DNA of 64,000 nucleotides from CAVPTL01 sp963794415 (GCA_963794415.1 CAWCDI010000005.1:124001-188000); one strand, 5' to 3'; shown: positions 29,569 through 39,340, counted from the first letter of the stretch. Translations and numbers: made by a program. Notes: generated from the sequence alone by a model not told the origin.

Positions 29569-30897
29569 GGCTCGTCCTTCAGCACCCGGTCGACCAGCGC
29601 CGCGGCGGGCTCGAGGCCCACCGGTGGGATCGAGCGCGCGTCGATCTGCTCCGGCGAGAGCCCCAGCTGCGGGATGTCGGCCAGCGCCTGGCGGAAGCTC
29701 ACGCCGTCCTCCTCCTCGCTTCGCTCGGCCGCGACGGGCCACCAGCCGGTGGGCCTCGCTCCAGGCCGACGTTCTCGGCGGCGGCAAACGCGACCCGCTC
29801 GGCCATGATCAGCCCGCCGGTCAGGTCGAGGTTCGCGCGCATGCGATCGGTGTTGACCTGCAAGGCCGGCCAGCGCCTCGGCGACGGCGGCGACCGCGCC
29901 GCCCGCGTTGGCCAGCGCCTCCGAGAGCGCGTCCCACTCGGCGTGCCACGGCCCGGCGGCGCGCTCGTGCTCGTGCGGCTCGGCGGCCACCAGCGCGGCG
30001 CAGTGGGCGCGGGCGCGGCCGGCGCAGGCGCGAGCGCCAGCACCGAGGCCGCGGGGTTGCGCTTGTGCGGCATGGTCGAGGAGCCGCCGCCGCGAGCCCT
30101 CGCGCACCTCGCCCACCTCGGTCTGGGCGAGCAGCACGATGTCGGCGGCGATCTTGGCGCGCGCCGCGGCGGCCGCCGCGAGCGCGGCGCCGATCTCGAT
30201 CAGCACGATCCGGTTGGTGTGCCACGGCATCGACCGGCTCGGCGCAGGTCGAGCTCGCGCGGCGTACAGCCGCGCGACCTCGGGCCCCTGCGCTCCCCGA
30301 GCGCCGACAGCGAGCCGACCGCGCCGCCGAGCTGGGCGCGGAGCCGGTCCTCGCGCACGCGCGCGAGCAGCGCGCGCGCCTCGCGCGACGCCCTGAGCCA
30401 GCCGGCCGACCTTCAGCCCGAACGTCGTCGGCACCGCCTGCTGCATCAGCGTGCGGCCGGCGATCGGCGTCGGCGCGGTGCTCGCTCGGCCAGGGCAGCG
30501 CAGGCTGGACTCTGCGTACCCGAGCCAGCGTCGATCAGCCGCAGCGACCGGCTGCGCGACCAGCATCGCGGCGCGTGTCGACGATGTCCTGGCTGGTCGC
30601 GCCCCAGTGGACGACGCCGGCCGCCTCGGGGCCGACCGCCGCGCGGATCGCGCGCACCAGCGGCTCGGCCGGGTTGCCGGCCGCGCGCGCCGTCGCGGCA
30701 GAGCTGCTCGATGTCGTAGAGGTCGGGCCGGCAGAACTCGGCGACCCGCTCGGCGCCGTGCGTCGGGGATGACGCCGGCGCTTCGCCTCGGCCTGACCAG
30801 CGCCCGCTCGGCGTCGAGCATGGCGCGTCAGCCAGGCCTGGTCGGACACGGCGAACACCAGCTCGTGCGGGACGAACAGCGGGGCGAAGGTGGTCAC
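29565..30897 (-). CDS. pcaB: 3-carboxy-cis,cis-muconate cycloisomerase (many frameshifts)
   Basis: Fumarase/aspartase-superfamily enzyme that lactonises 3-carboxymuconate. Family pieces appear in order but in changing frames: FAPLFVPHELVFAVSDQAWL, EFCRPDLYDIEQLC, VVHWGATSQDIVDT, GRTLMQQAVPTTFGLKV, the signature SSTMPHKRNPAASV, and VNTDRMRANLDLTGGLIMAE. I count about ten needed one-base corrections, the densest in the window. GTG 30897 overlaps the pcaG stop. If the DNA is correct this gene is dead and the pathway broken; since every residue block stays well conserved, base-calling error is more likely. Confidence 0.82.
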
Positions 30898-31378
30898 AGC
30901 GCGAAGAACGGGGTCTGGCGGTCGCCCTGCAGGTGGATGTCGAAGCGCAGGGCGCGCTCGCCCAGCCGCTGGGCCGATCAGCGCGCCCGCGCTCGTCGGC
31001 GGGAAGCGCGCTCAAGCAGCGGATCGGCGGCGTTTCGGTCAGCTCGCCGGGAAAGTAGACCGCGTGAGGACCGGCTTCAGCAGTCCGCGCGCGAACACCA
31101 GCATGGCGAGAAACGGCGCGCCGCGCCGGGACCGTCACGAAGCCGTACCCGCCGGCCGGCGTCGGTGCCCGACCGGCCCCAGCCCGCGTGCGGATGCCAG
31201 ATCTCGACCATCGCGTCGGGCACGGGCTGCTGCTCGCCGTCGAGCACGCGGCCGCCGAGGCGGATCGCCGCCGGCTCGTCCGGGCCGGCCAGCGGCTCTG
31301 CGCCCTGGTCGCAGGCCGAACGAGAAGAACGGCCCCACGGTCTGCGACGGCGTCGCGCCCGCACCGTCAGGGCTCCAT
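30894..31378 (-). CDS. pcaG: Protocatechuate 3,4-dioxygenase alpha subunit (frameshifts)
   Basis: With PcaH forms the non-haem iron(III) intradiol dioxygenase. The start TPSQTVGPFFSFGL is the PcaG signature; ILGGRVLDGE-like RLGGRVLDGEQQPVPDAMVE, then IWHPHAGWGR and, in another frame, VYFPGELTETPPIRCLSALP follow. At least three frame changes are needed. ATG 31378 is inferred as the start; it would overlap the pcaH end by about 12 bp. The gene ends in GTGA with pcaB. Confidence 0.82.
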
Positions 31379-32082
31379 CGGCGTGGCGTCGCGGCCGCCG
31401 AGCACGATGTCGAAGCGGTAGCCGAGCGCCCACTCCGGCGTGGTCGTCTCCCAGTCGAGCGCCGAGACCAGCCGCTCGCGCGCGCTCGGGGTCGCGGATC
31501 GACTGGAAGATCGGGTCGCTCGCAAACAGCGGATCGCCGGGGAAGTACATCTGCGTCACCAGCCGGTCGGTGAACGCCCGGCCGAACAGCGAGAAGTGGA
31601 TGTGCGCCGGCCGCCAGGCGTTCGGGTGGTTCTTCCACGGGTAGGCGCCCGGCTTGATCGTCGTGAACCGGTAGGTGCCGTCGGCGTCGGTGAGGCAGCG
31701 GCCCGCGCCGGTGAAGTTGGGGTCGAGCGGCGCCGGGTGCTGGTCGCTCTGGTGGACGTAGCGGCCGGCGGCGTTTGCCTGCCAGAGCTCGATCAGCGCG
31801 TTGGGCACCGGCCGGCCGTCGGACGTCCAGCACGCGGCCGGTGACGATGATCCGCTCGCCCAGCGGCTCGCCGTCGTGCTGGCGCGTGAGATCGCCGTCG
31901 GTCTCGGCCAGCGGGCCGTCGCCGTACACCGGCCCGGTGGGGTCGTGCAGCTCCTCGGGCAGCACGATCAGCGGCCGGCGGGGCGCGCGCAGCAGCGACG
32001 AGCGGTAGTCGGGCACGAGATAGGGCGGGTGGACGCTCCCGTCCTCGCCGTCGGCGACCCGCTCGAGCCGCAGGCCGGTCAC
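31367..32082 (-). CDS. pcaH: Protocatechuate 3,4-dioxygenase beta subunit (frameshifts)
   Basis: Iron-binding subunit of the intradiol dioxygenase. It has DYRSSLLRAPRRPLIVLPEE, the core NALIELWQANAAGRYVHQSD (with a Tyr iron ligand), NFTGAGRCLTDADGTYRFTT, IKPGAYPWKNHPNAWRPAHI followed by HFSLFG (Tyr and His ligands), and TQMYFPGDPLF. Frames change near 31825 and 31485. GTG 32082 overlaps the pcaJ stop. Beta before alpha in the operon is the usual order. Confidence 0.9.
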
Positions 32083-32842
32083 GCCGCCTCCTCCGACCGT
32101 GCGAAGCGCGCGCAGCGCCGCGAGCTCGCGTCGGTGGGCGGCTCGCTGGGCGCGGCGTCGGGCGCGACCTTCAGCGGCCAGCCCGTGGCCGCGACCACCT
32201 GCTCCTCGGTCACGCCGGGGTGGATCCGCGTCAGCGTGAGCTCGCAGCTCTGCGGATCGGGCTCGAGCTCGCCGAGGTCGGTGATGACGGCGCGTCACGC
32301 CGCCGCCGGTCAACCCGAAGCGCCTCGCGCGAGCCGGGGCCGTCGCCGAAGCCCACCGACGTGCGGAAGTCGAGCTGCTCCACGAACGTGCGCGCCGACT
32401 GCTTGAGGATCACCAGCGTCTCCTTGCACGAGGCCGCGATCTCGGGCGCGCCGCCGCCGCCGGGCAGCCGCACCTTCGGGTGGTCGTAGGGGCCGATCAC
32501 CGTGCTGTTGAGGTTGGCGTAGCGGTCGATCTGGGCGGCGCCGAGGAAGCCGACGTCGATGCGCCCGCCCTGCAGCCAGTAGCTGAAGATCTCGGGCACG
32601 CCGACGACCGAGTCGGCGGTCTCGGCCAGCTCGCCGTCGCCGATCGAGAGCGGCAGGTTGCAGCGGCTTCGCGCCGATCGTGCCGCTCTCGTAGATGAGC
32701 ACGCAGTCGGGCGCGTGCGTCGCGCGCGCGAGGTTGGCGGCCTTGCTGGGCAGCGCCGATGCCGACGAAGCAGACGATGCCGTCGCGCAGCCGCCGCGCG
32801 GCGGCCACCGCCATCATCTCCTCGGAGGTGTAACTCGCTCAC
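32079..32842 (-). CDS. pcaJ: 3-oxoadipate CoA-transferase beta subunit (frameshifts)
   Basis: Moves CoA from succinyl-CoA to 3-oxoadipate together with PcaI. Recognisable blocks are EEMMAVAAARRLRDGIVCFV, DCVLIYESGTIGAKP (the ESG motif with the catalytic Glu), FSYWLQGGRIDVGFLGAAQI and KVRLPGGGGAPEIAASCKET. Several single-base frame changes occur (near 32830, 32760, 32660 and 32300). GTG 32842 overlaps the pcaI stop. The C-terminal part (ELEPDPQSCELTLTRIHPGV) is like GctB/IpdB-type subunits, so a broader CoA-transferase role cannot be excluded. Confidence 0.82.
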
Positions 32843-33650
32843 GCCACCGCCTCCAGCACGTTCTCGCGCATCCACTCGGTGAACGCCTCGCGGTCGCGGC
32901 TGATCGCGTCCCAGCGCCGGTAGAAGCCGTTGTCGCGGTCGTAGTAGCCGTGCGCGTAGGACGGGTGGGCGCCGCGCGGGGCGACCGCAACCGCGGTCAC
33001 CACCCACGCCGGGAGGATCACCGCGCCCGGCACCGGCTCGAGCTCGTCCACGATCTCCTCGACCGTGACGATCGAGCGGGCCGAGGCCAGCACGGCCTCC
33101 TTCTGCACGCCGCTGATCCCCCACAGCTGGACGTTTCCCTTGCGGTCTGCCCGCTGGGCGTGGATGATGCCGACGTCGGGCCGGATCGCGCGCACGGCGG
33201 CCAGCTGCTCGCCGGTGAACGGGCACTCGACACCGCTGCACCGAGGTGTGCTGCGGCAGGTCGGTGCCGGCGTAGCCGCGCAGCACGCCGAACGGCAGGT
33301 TCGACGCGCCCGCCGCGTAGGCCGCGGCCATGCCGGCGTGGGAGTGCTCCTCCAGCTCGAGCGGCTCGGGCCAGGCGTGCTCGACCGCGTCGCGCAGCCG
33401 GTGCAGCGAGCCCACGCCCGGGTTTCCGCCCCACGAGAACACGAGCTTCGAGGCGCAGCCCATGCCGATCATCTGGTCGTAGACGATGTCGGGCGTGAGC
33501 CGGATGCAGCGTCAGGCCGCGGCGCCGCTGGCGGATCATCTCGTGGCCCGCCGCGTGCGGGATCAGGTGCGTGAACCCCTCGAGCGCCACCGAGTCGCCG
33601 TCGCCCACGAGCTCGGCCACGGCCTCCTGCAGGCTGCAGATCTCCGCCAT
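32839..33650 (-). CDS. pcaI: 3-oxoadipate CoA-transferase alpha subunit (frameshifts)
   Basis: Alpha subunit of the CoA-transferase. It has VGDGDSVALEGFTHLIPHAA, KLVFSWGGNPGVGSLHRLRD, IRPDVGIIHAQRADRKGNVQ then LWGISGVQKEAVLAS, and YDRDNGFYRRWDAISRDREA. The ~270-residue length after correction is of the GctA/IpdA type rather than the ~230-residue classical PcaI. Two or more frame changes lie near 33500 and 33225. ATG 33650 shares one base with the stop of the aldehyde dehydrogenase gene. Confidence 0.82.
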
Positions 33651-35121
33651 CAGAAGGGGAACGGCCGCGTGCCGCTCTGCACCGTCACCCACTGCAGCTC
33701 GGTGAACTCGTCCATCGCGAACGTGCCGCCGAAGCGGCCCCAGCCGCTGTCCTTCACGCCGCCGAACGGCATCTGCGGCTCGTCGTGCACGGGCTGGTCG
33801 TTGACGTGCACGATGCCCGCCTGGAGCCGCGCGGCGACCTGCATGCCCTTGTCGGGATCGGTGGTGATCACGCCGGAGGCCAGGCCGTAGCTGGTGGCGT
33901 TGGCGGTGTCGATGGCCTCGTCGAGCGTCTCGACCACCTGGATCTCGGCGACGGGGCCGAACGTCTCGTTGCGGGCGAGCTCGCTGTCGCGCGGCACGTC
34001 GGTGAGGAGCGTCGCCTGGTAGCAGGCGCCCTCGGCCTGCCCGCCGGCCAGCACCTTCGCGCCCGCCGCGACGGCCTCGTCGACCCGCCGGCTCACCGTC
34101 TCGAGCGCGGCCGGGATTGATGAGCGGGCCGATGATGGTGGTGTGCTCGCGCGGGTCGCCGGTGCCCCAAGCGCCGCACCTTCGCGGCCAGCTTCTGCGA
34201 GAACTCGTCGGCCACGCCGCGCTCGACGATGATCTTTCGCGCCGACATGCAGATCTGGCCCTGGTGCAGGTAGGCGCCGAACGCCGCCGCGTTCACGGCG
34301 TACTCGAGGTCGGCGTCCGCCAGCACGATCAGCGGGTTCTGGCCGCCCAGCTCGAGCACGACGCGCTTGAGGTTGCGGCCGGCGGCCTCGGCGAGCTTGC
34401 GGCCGGTGGCGGTCGAGCCGGTGAAGTTGATGCGGCGCACGAGCGGGTTTGCGACCAGCTCGTCGCCGATCTCCTCGGCGCCCGCGCGGTCGTGGGTGAC
34501 ATGTTCAGCACGCCGTCGGGCAGCCCGGCCTCGGCGAAGATCTCGCCCCAGATGAGACCGCCGACGTAGGGCGACTCCTCCGACGGCTTCAGCACCACCG
34601 TGTTGCCGAACACCAGCGGCGCCGCGATCGACCGGGCCGAGAGGATCAGCGCGGCGTTCCACGGCGCGATCGCCGCGACCACGCCCGACCGGGCGGCGCA
34701 GGCCCATCGCAAACGCGCCGGGGAGGTCGGACGGGATCACGGTGCCGGTCGGCGAGTACGCAGCGCCCGCGGCCTGGCGGAAGAGCCCGGGCACGAAGCC
34801 CATCTGGAACATGCCGAAGCCGAAGCTGCAGCCGGTCTCCTGCGCGAGCCAGCCCGACCACCTCGTCCATGCGCGACTCGAGGATGTCGGCGGCCTTCAG
34901 GAACACGGCCTGGCGCTGGCCCGGGCCGGCCTGCGACCAGGCGGCGAACGCCTCGTGCGCCGCGGCGATCGCGCGGCGGGCATCCTCGCGCCCGCCGGCG
35001 GCGACACGGTCGCGACCACATCGCCGGTGAACGGATCGAGGTCGTCGAAGCGCGCGCCCGAGGCTGCATCTGTCCACTCCCCGCCGATCCACTGGCGGCA
35101 CGCTCTGGGGTTGGAAGTCAT
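33650..35121 (-). CDS. Aromatic aldehyde dehydrogenase (frameshifts)
   Basis: NAD(P)-dependent dehydrogenase, first gene of the aromatic operon; probably oxidises 4-hydroxybenzaldehyde or vanillin-type aldehydes to acids. Family motifs: SGVVAAIAPWNAALILSARS, VFGNTVVLKPSEESPYVGGL, NFTGSTATGRKLAEAAGRNL, the Glu in VVLELGGQNPLIV, the nucleophile in HQGQICMSARKIIV and NETFGPVAEIQVV. At least four frame changes are needed (34985, 34850, 34690, 34500, 34165 region). ATG 35121 gives the family start RQWIGGEWTDAASG. The 80-bp gap to the divergent IclR gene holds the promoters. Confidence 0.88.
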
Positions 35122-35165
35122 GGCCGCGAATCGTCGCAGGGAGCGTTCCTCATGTCAAGACGCTA

Positions 35166-35180
35166 TTCCACTCTGCGGAA
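35166..35180. promoter_or_regulatory. Candidate IclR operator between the pca operon and its regulator
   Basis: Inverted repeat TTCCACTCTGCGGAA in the 80-bp divergent region. On the minus strand TTGAAC (35192-35187) and TGGAAT lie 17 bp apart and could be the operon promoter, with the repeat overlapping the spacer and -10. Confidence 0.5.
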
Positions 35181-35201
35181 CGGTGTGGTTCAATAGGTCA
35201 T

Positions 35202-35991
35202 GTGAAGACCGCCGACCGGGGATCACAGACGCAGTCGCTCGAGCGCGGGCTCGGCGATCCTCTCGGCCTTCCGGCCCGAGCGGCCGCTGCTCGGCATCAG
35301 CGAGCTTGCGCGCGCCCTCGGCCTCAGCCGCAGCACCGTGCACCGCTACGTCGCGACCCTCACGCGCCTCGGGTACCTCCAGCAGGACGTGCCCACGCGC
35401 AAGTACCGGCTCGGCACCCGGGTGCTCGACCTGGGCTTCTCGGCCATCAACTCGATGGAGCTCCGCGAGGTCGCCGCGCCGCACCTGCAGGAGCTGAGCG
35501 ACTCCACCGGCCACACGGTGAACATGGCGATCCTCGACGACACCGACATCGTCTACATCGACCGGGTGCGGAGCCCGCAGCCGGGGCAGAGCCAGATCGA
35601 CCTGAACCTGCATATCGGTTCGCGCCTGCCCGCCTACTGCACCTCGATGGGCAAGGTGATGCTGGCCCACCTGCCCGATCCCGAGCTGAGCGACGTGCTG
35701 GAGCGCACCGAGCTGGTCAGGCGCGGCCCGAACACCCACACGCGCCGGGCCGGCCTGCGCACCGAGCTGCGGCGCATCCGCTCGAGCGGCTTTGCGGTGA
35801 ACAACGAGGAGCTGGCCTACGGGCTTCGGTCGGTGGCGGTGGAGGTCAGCACGCCGGCCGGCGACCCGCCCGCCGCCATCAACATCGCCGTGCACCGCTC
35901 GATGGTGCCCGTCGCCGAGCTGACCGCGCGGCTCGGCCCGTCGCTCCTGCGCACGGCCGGGGAGATCTCGAGGCGCATCGGCCGTGCATAA
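35202..35991 (+). CDS. IclR-family regulator of the pca operon (one frameshift)
   Basis: PcaR/PobR-type regulator. It starts QTQSLERGLAILSAF and has the HTH LLGISELARALGLSRSTVHR followed by YVATLTRLGYL, then an effector domain with GRPLPAYCTSMGK-like SRLPAYCTSMGKVMLAHLPD and GFAVNNEELAYGLRSVAVEV. One extra G near 35252 (CTCGGCGATC) breaks the frame after residue 17. GTG 35202 is used. Divergence from a complete 4-hydroxybenzoate operon points to control by 4-hydroxybenzoate, protocatechuate or 3-oxoadipate. Its TAA stop lies in palindrome copy 3. Confidence 0.88.
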
Positions 35992-36015
35992 CGGTGCCTG
36001 GCACCGAGCATGCAC
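35984..36015. repeat. Dispersed intergenic palindrome, copy 3
   Basis: GTGCAT and ATGCAC ends with core CGGTGCC-T-GGCACCG. It includes the TAA stop of the IclR gene. The outer arms have changed from GTGAATA to GTGCATA and its partner end changed to match (ATGCAC), which keeps base pairing. Confidence 0.75.
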
Positions 36016-36086
36016 TGCTGGGGTGCTCGCCTGACGTTCGCTGATATCGTCGCCGCGATGGCAGCCGAATCGCGACCGCCCACCGC

Positions 36087-36968
36087 ATGACCTCGGTCGC
36101 AGTCGCCCTCGATGTCGGGGGCACGAAGGTCGCGGCAGGGCTCATCGCCGCCGACGGGCGCATCGTGCACGAGCAGGCCCGCCCGTCGCTCGCGCCGGCC
36201 GGCACCGCCGAGGTGGTCGAGCGGCTCGCGACCACCATGCTCGAGCGGGCCGAGCGATCTGGGCTGACGGTGGCCGGAATCGGAGCCGGCTACCCCGAGT
36301 ACGTGAGCCTCGCCGGCCAGCTCACCAGCCACGGAGTGCTCGAGTGGGACGCCCAGCCGGCGGCCCAGCTCGGGGCGCTCGTGCCCGGCGGCGTCTGCGT
36401 GATCGACTCCGGCGTGCGCTGCGCCGCCCGCGCAGAGGCGCGCCACGGCGCCGGCCGCGGCTCCGGGAGCTTCCTGTTCGTGTCGCTCGGCACCGGGCTC
36501 TCGTCCACGCTGGTGATCGACGGCGAGGCCGTCCCGGGCACGCGCGGCGAGGCGATCGGCCTCGGCGAGCTGCCGGTGCCCGCATCGGTCGATCCGGCAT
36601 GGGAGGGCACGCTGGAGCAGTTCGTCTCGGGCGCCGGCGTGGCGAAGCGCTTCGGCGGGGCCGCCGACCTGGGCGCAAAGCTCGTGGAGCAGCGCGCCCG
36701 CGAGGCCGACCTCAACGCCCGCGCCGTGCTCGAGTCGGCCGGCCGCGCGCTGGGGATCGCGCTCGCCGGGCTGGTGGCCGTGCTCGATCCCGAGCTGGTG
36801 ATCCTGAGCGGCGGGGTGGGCAGCAACAGCGGCGTGCTGACGAGCAGTGCCGACCGCGCCTACGCGGCCGAGGTGCGGCGGCGGCCCGAGGCGCCGGCGC
36901 TTCTTCGCAGCACGCTGGGTGCGCAGGCGGGCCTCATCGGCGCCGGCCTGCTGGTACACGCCGACTAG
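36087..36968 (+). CDS. ROK-family protein, catalytic Asp apparently missing
   Basis: A 293-residue protein with the ROK/actin-like ATPase fold: phosphate-1 loop ALDVGGTKVAAGLIAADG, phosphate-2 SLGTGLSSTLVIDGEAV and adenosine region VILSGGVGSNSGVL. The active-site segment, normally like ENDANAAALGE, reads IDSGVRCAARAE, so the base Asp aligns with Gly. The zinc motif CxCGxxGCxE is also absent. It may be a divergent sugar kinase, a non-catalytic sugar sensor or a regulator without an HTH. It is convergent with the aldolase gene, with stops overlapping in CTAG. Confidence 0.78.
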   Translation: MTSVAVALDVGGTKVAAGLIAADGRIVHEQARPSLAPAGTAEVVERLATTMLERAERSGLTVAGIGAGYPEYVSLAGQLTSHGVLEWDAQPAAQLGALVPGGVCVIDSGVRCAARAEARHGAGRGSGSFLFVSLGTGLSSTLVIDGEAVPGTRGEAIGLGELPVPASVDPAWEGTLEQFVSGAGVAKRFGGAADLGAKLVEQRAREADLNARAVLESAGRALGIALAGLVAVLDPELVILSGGVGSNSGVLTSSADRAYAAEVRRRPEAPALLRSTLGAQAGLIGAGLLVHAD

Positions 36969-37579
36969 CCGGCCCAGTGACGGCGCAGCCGCTCGACGTC
37001 GGCGGCGCCGAGCCTTCGCAGCGGGAACCCCTGCGCCTCGGCGACCAGCATCTGGCACAGGAACTCGAGCGCCTCGGCACGGTTCACCACCTCGTCGAGC
37101 GTCGGCGCCACGCAGAGGCAGCCGTGGTGATCCAGGAGCAGCACGTCAACCGGGCCGATCGCGGCCCCCACCGCCGCGGCGAGCTCGGGCGTGCCGGGCA
37201 GCTCGAAGCCGACGCGCGCGATCTCGCCCACGTAGAACACACCGTCGGTGACGGCGTACGGATCGACGGCGATCTGCGAGGACGCGACCAGCGTGGCGTA
37301 GACGGGTGAGCAGTGCAGCACGGCGCCGACGTCGGGGCGCGCCGCGTAGACCGCGCGGTGCATGCCGGTCTCGACCGACGGCTTCACCGCCCCCACCCAC
37401 TCGTCGGAGGCCACCGCGCAGCTCACGAGCCCCGCGTCGGTGATCTCCTCCAGCCGCACGCCGGTGCCCGAGATCTGGAACCGGTCCGGGCCGGACCGCC
37501 TGCTGAGGTTGCCGGAGGTGCCCCAGGTGAGGTTTCGCTCGACCACCCGGGATCCGGCGTCGGCCAGGGTCATTGCCAT
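36965..37579 (-). CDS. Class II aldolase/adducin-family protein
   Basis: A 204-residue zinc aldolase like L-fuculose-1-phosphate aldolase. It contains LTWGTSGNLSRRSGPDRFQI (phosphate-binding SGN), VKPSVETGMHRAVYAARPDV (catalytic Glu), GAVLHCSPVYATLV (HxH reads HCS here) and LLLDHHGCLCVAPTLDEV. The first zinc ligand pair HxH is thus changed to His-Cys-Ser, while the later His-Gly is kept. Possibly a sugar-phosphate aldolase or an epimerase; the substrate is unclear. ATG 37579; convergent with the ROK gene, which might act on the same sugar. Confidence 0.8.
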   Translation of the reverse strand: MAMTLADAGSRVVERNLTWGTSGNLSRRSGPDRFQISGTGVRLEEITDAGLVSCAVASDEWVGAVKPSVETGMHRAVYAARPDVGAVLHCSPVYATLVASSQIAVDPYAVTDGVFYVGEIARVGFELPGTPELAAAVGAAIGPVDVLLLDHHGCLCVAPTLDEVVNRAEALEFLCQMLVAEAQGFPLRRLGAADVERLRRHWAG

Positions 37580-37624
37580 GGCGCGTACGCTAGTGGAGCG
37601 GGTTGGTGCGACGCCGAGGCCATG

Positions 37625-37640
37625 CTGAATGTATATTCAG
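37625..37640. promoter_or_regulatory. Inverted repeat upstream of amine oxidase gene
   Basis: CTGAAT-GTAT-ATTCAG in an AT-rich island of otherwise very GC-rich DNA, 26 bp before the ATG at 37666. TATATT inside it could be the -10 box; no good -35 box is found 16-18 bp upstream, so an activator may be needed. Confidence 0.45.
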
Positions 37641-37665
37641 TTTCTCGTTGGGGGAGGTCAGAGAG

Positions 37666-39327
37666 ATGGGCACGGAACAGAGCGGCGAGTTGAGCGCACG
37701 GCCGCGCGGCGGGCGGCGCTCGGGGGCTGCGAGGGCAGTCAGGGAGCAGTCCCTGGCCGCTCTCGGGGTGCCCACGGCGATGGCAGGCGACGGGCTCACG
37801 CTCTCGCGCCGCCAGCTTCTGGCCGCGGGCGGCGCGCTGGGAGCTGCGGTGATGCTCTCCGGCTACGGCCGCGCGCAGGCCGCAGCGAAACCGGCGAGCG
37901 ATGCCCGCGTGGTGATCGTCGGCGCAGGGCTCGCGGGCGTCTCGGCCGCCTACCAGCTGCACAGGGTGGGCGTGACCGCGCACGTCTACGAGGCGCGCGA
38001 CCGGCTGGGCGGCCGCTGCTGGACGTCGATGGGCTGGGCAGACGGCCAGATCGCCGAGCACGGCGGCGAGTTCATCGACAGCCGCCACGTGCACATCCGC
38101 CGGCTCGCACACCAGCTCGGGCTCGAGCTGGACGACCTCTTCGCCGCGCATTACGGCGACTACTCGCCGAACTGGGTGAACGGCCGAAACCTCACCCAGC
38201 ACGAGATCAACCAGGGCATGAAGCCCATCCAGGCCGCGGTCACGAAGTTCGCGCGGCAGGTGGGCGTCATCAAGCCCGGCGGTGCGATCGATGAGCTCGC
38301 CATCACGTATCCCACCGCGACTGCGGCGGCGAAGGTGGCCGATCAGGAGACCATGGCAGAGTGGCTCGAGCGGCACCTGCCGGGCGTGATCGGCTCCGAC
38401 CTCGGCCAGTGGCTGGATCAGACGTTCACCGGCTGGTACGGGCTCAACATGGACCGGCTCTCGGCGCTCAACTGGATCGACTACCTCATCATCCCCGTGC
38501 ACGGCGCCGACGAGCGCTGGCACGTGCGCGGCGGAAACGACCAGATCATCCACCGCGCCGTGAACACGCTGCCTGCGGGGTCGGTGCACACCCAGACCGT
38601 GCTGCGGTCCATCCGGCGCCGCCCAGGCGGCTCCTACCAGCTCGACTTCGACGGCGTGGCGCGGCCGGTGATCGCCGACCTCGTGATCCTGACGCTGCCC
38701 TTCACCACGCTTCGCGACGTCGAGTTCGGCGCCGCCGGGTTCAGCGCCCACAAGCGCAACGCCATCAACCAGCTCGCGATGGGCCAGGACTCCAAGCTGA
38801 TGCTGCAGTACGACGTGCGGCCGTGGAAGATGCACGACTGGAGCGCCACGATGACGGCGGCCGATCCCGATTTCGACACGTGGGAGAGCTCCGCGATGGA
38901 GGCCGGCAAGGCCGGGCTCATCACCGTCTATGCGGGCGGCGACACGAGCGTCAGCTGGCACGGCCCGTCGCCGCACACCGAGGCCACGCCGGCGCTGCGA
39001 AACCAGATCCTCGACGTGATCGACGCAGCGGTGCCCGGCAGCAAGGCGCACTTCAACGGCCGCGCGGTGGCCGATCTCTGGTCGCACGACCCCTGGACGC
39101 AGGGCTCCTACGCGGCGTTCGGGCCCAACCAGTACACCCGGTACTGGGGCCATCTCGGCAAGGCGGAGGGCGGCGTGCACTTCGCGGGCGAGGCCACCTC
39201 GACGTTCAGCCAGGGGTTCCTGAACGGCGGCGTCGAGAGCGGCGACCGCACCGCGATCGAGGTCATGCGGAAGCTGGGGATCAAGGTGCCGAAGGGCCTC
39301 GCCGCGCTGCCGTACTCACCGGCGTAG
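37666..39327 (+). CDS. Tat-exported flavin monoamine oxidase
   Basis: FAD amine oxidase of 553 residues. An N-terminal region of about 45 residues leads to a twin-arginine signal (LSRRQLLAAGGALGAAVML), then the FAD fold VVIVGAGLAGVSAAYQLHRV, YEARDRLGGRCWTS and the C-terminal FAD site HFAGEATSTFSQGFLNGGVE. This is the MAO/putrescine-oxidase/L-amino-acid-oxidase superfamily; the substrate amine is unknown. Export through Tat fits a folded flavoprotein. GGGGAGG precedes ATG 37666 by 9 bp. The following SDR gene starts 13 bp after its stop, so they may share a transcript. Confidence 0.88.
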   Translation: MGTEQSGELSARPRGGRRSGAARAVREQSLAALGVPTAMAGDGLTLSRRQLLAAGGALGAAVMLSGYGRAQAAAKPASDARVVIVGAGLAGVSAAYQLHRVGVTAHVYEARDRLGGRCWTSMGWADGQIAEHGGEFIDSRHVHIRRLAHQLGLELDDLFAAHYGDYSPNWVNGRNLTQHEINQGMKPIQAAVTKFARQVGVIKPGGAIDELAITYPTATAAAKVADQETMAEWLERHLPGVIGSDLGQWLDQTFTGWYGLNMDRLSALNWIDYLIIPVHGADERWHVRGGNDQIIHRAVNTLPAGSVHTQTVLRSIRRRPGGSYQLDFDGVARPVIADLVILTLPFTTLRDVEFGAAGFSAHKRNAINQLAMGQDSKLMLQYDVRPWKMHDWSATMTAADPDFDTWESSAMEAGKAGLITVYAGGDTSVSWHGPSPHTEATPALRNQILDVIDAAVPGSKAHFNGRAVADLWSHDPWTQGSYAAFGPNQYTRYWGHLGKAEGGVHFAGEATSTFSQGFLNGGVESGDRTAIEVMRKLGIKVPKGLAALPYSPA

Positions 39328-39340
39328 ACTCCCGCGGCAC

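Noticed and set aside
29565..30897. pcaB as a pseudogene
   Set aside because: Despite about ten frame changes, all conserved blocks remain intact and in order, and the neighbouring genes show the same kind of indels; sequence error is the better explanation.
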